DNA from: Angiostrongylus vasorum
Taxonomy: Eukaryota > Nematoda > Chromadorea > Rhabditida > Metastrongylidae
Assembly (NCBI GenBank): GCA_018806985.1
Contig: JADANN010000383.1
Location: 124,001 to 188,000 of the forward strand
DNA length: 64,000 bases
Direction: 5' to 3'
Part shown: piece by piece, positions 58,790 through 64,000 of the stretch
Layout: the number at the start of each line of letters is the position of its first letter
Numbering within the stretch: the stretch's first letter is position 1
Translations under genes and position numbers: made by a program
Notes under the pieces: model-generated
The model's database searches: none
Told to the model about the DNA's origin: nothing
Seen by the model: only the letters and a program-made list of their open reading frames with translations

Positions 58790-59810
58790 AGTTCATTCTT
58801 TCCTTTGAATCAATGATCCTCATAGCTTTGACGGATGAGTTTCACAATGTTAGTAGTCTTCAGATCTTTGAAGGGTTATGCTAACCTAGCTCGGGGGTGG
58901 CCTACACATTTATCAAGCTTAAAAAATGACAAACTATGCTCCAATTTGCATAACATCGTAGAAAGTTTCAAAATACACGCGTTGTTAGAATATCAGCACC
59001 GCAACTTCCCTTTGCCCCATCTACATTATTCTATTGTTCTTTTTTTTCTTTTTACCAATCTCCTCTTTCTTCTTTTTTATCACTTTCTGATTCTGAAATT
59101 TTTTTCTTCATTCATAGTGTCTTCACCAATTAATAATAAGAATTTCTTAAATTTGACATCTATACAGATGACGTTTGTTCGAGCAGTTTAGGGAGCGACT
59201 CTTTTGCAACGATTATTTACCATTCATCACTTATCATTATCATTTGAAATGTTCTTTGTCCTTAAGAATCTTCAGGTTCCTGGTTCTTGTAAGGAATTCA
59301 TGTGACCAAACTTGATTGTATCTCTTTGTTGTCGGATTCTAAAGAAAAGCACAATACACTGAAGTAATTCAATGGTAACAACTCTTGGATGCGCAATCAC
59401 CACGTGGAACTCTAGGTAGCGCCAGGTTGGGGAAAAAATTGCAATAGTGAAAAGTTTTTACCAAAATATGTTGTTTTTTTCTCGAAAAATTACAATATCC
59501 GGGGGATTTCTTCCGTGGGCAGGAGGGGATTGGGCATTACACTTTGTTTAGCATTATCTGCTGGAAGTGTGCAACTGAACTCAGTAGGTAATCATTCATC
59601 ATGGTCATCATTGGTCACTATTCGTCAAAATATTCCAACTCTACAAAAAAGAAGTTTAGATGAAAAGAAAAACGTTCAGTGTGGACGATATGCATGCTCC
59701 AGTTGATCCCTAAAGAATTCTGGTATGGTACAATGTTCTGAATGTTAAGGATACTTACTGAAGATCAGCAACAAGAAGAAAATCAAACAGCAATGTCCAT
59801 GAACTTTATC
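58790..59810. other. Intergenic stretch with weak exon-like run
   Basis: No repeat recognised. Around 59480-59590 an open run with hydrophobic residues (GITLCLALSAGSVQLNSV) ends near a gtaatc donor. It has no ATG in frame nearby. Too weak to call. Confidence 0.3.
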
Positions 59811-59814
59811 GAAA

Positions 59815-60068
59815 TAACTTCAGTGACGCTGAGATGTTTGCAAAATTCCGGACCTCAGGTGTTTGCAATGGGGAACGAACGCGCTATTCCCCCTTTCCGG
59901 GGGGCTAACGCGTTCACCACCACTCCATGCGGGTCCTTCGTTTCGCCAGTTTCTCAGTTAGTTCTATCGATCAGTGCCATCAGCCAGTTTTGCAAATACC
60001 TCAGCATCATTGAAGCTATAGTTCGCAACATACCCTGCCATTAAAAAATAGTGGGCAGTAAATAATAG
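59815..60068 (-). repeat. Family B element with collapsed second arm
   Basis: The minus-strand arm ('cagtgacgctgagatgtttg' to 'tctatcgatcagtgccatca') is joined directly to the plus-strand outer end ('gttttgcaaatacctcagca' to 'aatagtgggcagtaaataat'). It shows that both ends share the same terminal sequence. Confidence 0.68.
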
Positions 60069-60069
60069 G

Positions 60070-61065
60070 CTAAAGTTTATCGAAATGCTCTGTCGCATTT
60101 GTATCTCTTCACGAGTAATGTCTTTTTTGGCGTTGAGTTCTCGTTTCAGTGCATTTCTACTGCAATGACATAACAGGATAGAACGCGGAGGATTTTCTAG
60201 CATATCAAATTTACCATCATCAATTCTTCCTGTTTTTAACAAGGTACCAATGACCCACCGAAAAAAAAACCATAAAGAACATGTAGAGAGCATTACGAGC
60301 TAGATTTATGATGGATTTACAGTATTCTGTAGCTGCTGGACCGGATATTACTGTAGATGGAAGTGCAACAGTTATGGTAAAATGGACTTTTTTTATTAGA
60401 CCTTAGGCCGTAAACCACACGTATATGGACTATTCAGTTTCAAATTTGGTTTTTTCTAATCATTCTTGTAAGGCGGAGAAGGGTCGTGCCTGTTAATCAC
60501 AAGAAGGGTTGACAAATCCAAAGTGGATAGATAGTTTAACACAGAAAAAAACTTGACCAGTGACATAGCCTTTAGATGATGTGGTTTTTCTTTTTCTTCA
60601 TAGGCCATATTGACTCGTATCTACTGTATCCGAGCAAGTTATATCAAGTATAATTATATTTACATGCCTATGGAATAACTACAATACACATATATTTTTT
60701 TGTGTCCTAGACATTGATTTGACATAAAAACCTGCAATTAAATAGGAAGAATGAGCAGGGACAGTCCCTCCAATCTTTAACATCTAAGCAAATATGAAAT
60801 CATAAGAGATTCCAGAGAAGCAACTTATCAGTTTACGTAATCACAATGAAAAAGCTCACGGCGAGCTGTCAACGATGAGTACCAACTCTCCAAAAAAATG
60901 CTGTGAAAAAATAAATGGCCGCATAGGAAAATTGCCACGTTATTCCTGTTCTTCACTCGACCAGCGATCACTAACTGGATAGCGTGGCCTGCGAAAAGGA
61001 AGAATTTAGGCATTTGTAAGCATTCATTTAGTCATCCGGCTTTAATGAGATTATAAATGAAACAA
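60070..61065. other. Intergenic stretch
   Basis: No gene or known repeat recognised. A short open run at about 60308-60378 before a gtaaaa donor is not convincing. Confidence 0.35.
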
Positions 61066-61069
61066 ACAG

Positions 61070-61385
61070 CAGTGGGGGGAGTAGCGCATTGGTTAGTGAT
61101 GCTTCATCTCATCAAGAAGTAATATTGCTAGTTCGACCCATTCTTCCGCGCTTTCCCACATCCCATGTGAAACGCTTCAGCTAGGCTATCTTCAATGTTG
61201 CAAAAAGAATCGGCTCGACCAGCATCCTACGACATTCACAAAGAAGACGAAATCCTCAAACAGCAACCCAAACGACACGCGAAATGTGAAGAGCTTCGTT
61301 GACGATGAAGGCGAGGAAAAGGAAGCGAGTGCATAAAATGCTGAGATCCGCACAGTACAAGTGATGTGACAGGTTATGTAGTAAC
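61070..61385 (+). repeat. tRNA-derived SINE, family D
   Basis: Head 'gagtagcgcattggttagtg' (A box TAGCGCATTGG), B box 'agttcgacccat', then 'cgacacgcgaaatgtgaaga' and 'gttgacgatgaaggcgagga' in the D tail. The central domain is largely deleted. Confidence 0.65.
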
Positions 61386-61389
61386 AGCA

Positions 61390-62020
61390 GATAACGACAG
61401 ACGACCTTTTGTAAAACATTTGGGTAACTATGTCATAAACTTAAATACCTGAATAGCCTTATCTTTATAAGTCGTGTAGTTCTTGAAAACGTCCCACATG
61501 TTTTTTCGCTAGATTTTTTCCAAATTGAATCCCGAGATAGCGGTCGGTACCTGGACATCGTGAATCTATATTCTCACAGCCATTATCCATTGGTCTTTGG
61601 GGGACGGGTGGAGAGTTTGGGGTCTTGCTGTCAAACTTCTTCCAAGACGCTGATGATTTTTGTCATAAGATTATTTTAAGTGGAACCGTGGCGAGAATTG
61701 CTAAAGTTCCAAGATTGAGAATGGATGTGGTCGAAATAACTTCATAAACGTCCGCTCGCATTGTTTAAATTAGATGCCTTCGTATCAAATTCTATTTAAT
61801 GAGAACGATTAGCTGCCGTATTAAAAAAAGAAAAAAGGCCGTTTGATTGAATGGCATAGATTCTTTCATTCACAGCATATATTTGCAAAGAGGTGTCGAC
61901 AAGTCCGCAGTATTTCGGAGGGAAGCGATGAATACCGCCGGTTTGTTACAGCAGTGTTGTTAGATAATGTGGTGAGTTAAACGAAGCCATAACCTTCAGA
62001 TCTATTCTCGATTGATAAGA
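61390..62020. other. Intergenic stretch
   Basis: No gene or known repeat recognised. Confidence 0.35.
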
Positions 62021-62024
62021 GATA

Positions 62025-62300
62025 AAAGGACGAAGTTCTCGGCATTGATCGACCCCTGAGTTATGCGTCATCCATTCGACTTCATTGAGCATCGTTTGAA
62101 GGTGATTGAATGGATATCTGGCCATTACAATGACTCGCAGTGGCCAACCGATGTATCCAGCCAGTGCTGCTATCCTCCCAGACAAGTCTATTAGCAATTT
62201 GCTAACCACGGAGGGATGGAAGGTGGGCCATGGGCGCGAGGGAGCGATTCCACATGTGTGCTGAAGGGCGTCTCCGACCACTGCGCCACACGCGCCCTTA
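62025..62300 (-). repeat. tRNA-derived SINE, family A
   Basis: 'gacgaagttctcggcattga' to 'ccactgcgccacacgcgccc'. Read on the minus strand it starts gggcgcgtgtggcgcagtgg, a clear tRNA-like 5' end. Confidence 0.86.
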
Positions 62301-62304
62301 AGAG

Positions 62305-62955
62305 ATAAGAAGATAAGAAATAACAAGCTCATTTCAATTGCAATAATAAATATTATCTGGAATAGCCTATCAAAGTTTTAAGTGCTTCCACTCAAGTAGG
62401 ATCTTTTATCCAACTTAGCTTGTCTATCGGATTAAAATCCGTTCACAGTCACACATATGCTCTAGTCTATAAGGGACGTGTTCAATGCGTACATGTCTCT
62501 TAAGGCAGTTATTTCATAGTGAATAAATGTAGCTCTTATTTCGTTGGTGAATGTGACAGAAACGTTCTTAAGCGGTATTCGAACTTTAATCACAATGAAT
62601 TCACGAAAGTACAAAATCTGTGCGACACTCAGGGGAGTTTGCATGACTGTCTGAGAGATGACGGCGAACATGTAAAGTATTTCGTCGCACATAGGTTCGT
62701 AGCTTAGCCATTTATTAGCTGATTACCGTACCTGACAAGTGCAGGCTTTAGTGGAGGCGTATATGAATGAGCCTCATTTGTCAGTTGGCCGACATGGCCC
62801 GCACACATAAACCAACAATTCTGAACAAAATCACTAGTCATAGATGTATTAATTTTCCAAACACTGTCGAAATAACGTGTTCCTAGGTATATCGTTCTAT
62901 TTTTGTTGTATTCCTAGTTTTCTAATTCCTTATTATTGTCTTGTCGAGTGGTGAC
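62305..62955. other. Intergenic stretch
   Basis: No gene or known repeat recognised. Confidence 0.35.
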
Positions 62956-62959
62956 AAAT

Positions 62960-63150
62960 CTTCGTTTGATCCACAAGGTCTGTGACCGCTTGTGATGATG
63001 ACGACCTGGAGCAGACTTTGGCCAGGCTGACCTTGGGACTCCAGGGAAACACAATAGCAAACTAGCAAAACTTCGAAAAATGGAGATTTTGCTGGGGCCT
63101 GCACAACTAGTGAAGTCGGGCCCGTCCAAATATCCAAGTATCCAAGTATT
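62960..63150 (+). repeat. Family C SINE-like element, 5'-truncated
   Basis: 3' half only: 'gtgatgatgacgacctggag', 'gaccttgggactccagggaa', tail 'actagtgaagtcgggcccgt' then tandem 'atatccaagtatccaagtat'. This copy best shows the similarity to the RTE 3' end. Confidence 0.8.
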
Positions 63151-63154
63151 ACTG

Positions 63155-64000
63155 TCTTGTTCATCTGTTGTTCTGTTGAGAATAGACTAACAAAATTTTA
63201 TTTATGAATTAAAAACTGTATTCGTTAGCTATACGAACTGCTGTGGGGCTTTAATTTAGTATTGGTAAGGAACGTTTAAAATGTTTGGTCAAAAAGGATC
63301 CAGAAATCCACGAAAAATTAAAGATTTCCTAATAATAGATTGCGAATAGATCATTTATTCACTTGAAACAAATCCTCTGTTCCCCCCTTATGACAAAAGT
63401 GAACTTAAAAAACCACCAGGTCTTTGTATAACCCCTCTAAAAACGAGTCCTCTACCACCGATCCGCAGAGCTATTTTGGTTTTCATTACCTGCTTTGTCA
63501 AAGACGTGAGCAGAATAGCGAAGGCAACGAAACATCATATGCAAACAAAAACTTCCTGGAGATATAATTCCGGAGTCACACAATGAATTATTAATATCTG
63601 CCTACTCCTCTATAATCGCGGAAAATGCTTTCGATGTGTAGTATCCGGAGATTTCACGAAGGCTGTGGACATGATTTGGACAGCTTAATAGCAACGTCAA
63701 CTAAAAAGTTATATCGACTGATTCTTTGTCGTTAGTAACGAAGAAACGAAGAACTCGCTAAAAAAACATCCAAAAAATTTTTGACACAATTCTATTACTT
63801 ACTTAGAAAATTCGAACCAGATCCGTCATAAGGGATAAAAACACTGACTTGAGTCACCGGTAGTTATTGTGTAGATCAAGTCATCAACCAGTCATCCAAT
63901 CATCTCCATAACGCCGTGGAGTGCATAGCGCGTCATCAAATGACTGACTGACGGCTTTAGCTTTATGCTTCATTTGTAGGATAGTGATAGAAGAATGGAA
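63155..64000. other. Right edge, nothing certain
   Basis: No gene recognised. 'tggagtgcatagcgcgtcat' to 'gacggctttagctttatgct' at 63915-63970 resembles a decayed SINE A 3' end. Confidence 0.35.

Noticed and set aside
59515..59706. Small secreted peptide with a signal-like N-terminus and a KR site
   Set aside because: No in-frame ATG at the start, and the reading frame appears to cross a donor-like gtaatc; kept only as a weak note.

Overview
This window looks like nuclear DNA from a parasitic nematode, most likely a strongylid or hookworm-like clade V species. Evidence for that is the short exons ending in the nematode acceptor tttcag, an acceptor placed directly before a start codon (probable spliced-leader site), four genes resembling conserved animal proteins, and very heavy loading with degenerate transposable elements. 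The species is inferred from content, not proven. No tRNA or rRNA gene, CRISPR array or bacterial operon was found.

Layout. 1-4710: unassigned exon-like fragments, a mariner remnant and a broken RTE-type LINE. 4711-9407 (+): an M14 zinc carboxypeptidase in at least nine exons, with a 2.4 kb last intron full of repeats. 9408-14810: long stretch with almost nothing recognisable. 14811-16599 (-): a KH-domain STAR-type RNA-binding protein with an RGG tail, complete at 313 residues. 17900-20818 (+): CCDC174 orthologue. 20830-23800: inverted-repeat elements. 25306-29937 (+): a DPP8/DPP9-type prolyl dipeptidase (dpf-3 class), with a Penelope-like element in one intron. 30000-64000: mostly transposon and SINE debris around one small orphan ORF (38062-38418), including a long RTE copy at 54885-58146 set between TA microsatellites.

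The repeats are the most informative part. I label the short families A-D for use here. A and D are tRNA-derived SINEs with different heads and tails but a shared central domain. B is an inverted-repeat element carrying tRNA-like A and B boxes in each arm. C is a roughly 390 bp SINE-like family, often 5'-truncated, whose 3' end resembles the 3' end of the local RTE LINE; this suggests C is mobilised by RTE. Penelope-like (PLE) fragments with a GIY-YIG endonuclease carry, 3' of the ORF, a CTGANGA - short hairpin - GAAA motif that recurs alone at several other sites and resembles a hammerhead ribozyme core.

The four protein genes act in unrelated processes (extracellular or digestive proteolysis, RNA processing, nuclear exon-junction-related function, cytosolic peptide trimming). 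Nothing suggests an operon; the STAR and CCDC174 genes are divergent with about 1.3 kb between start codons. Exon boundaries were set by hand from splice consensus, reading phase and family similarity, and no transcript data were available.
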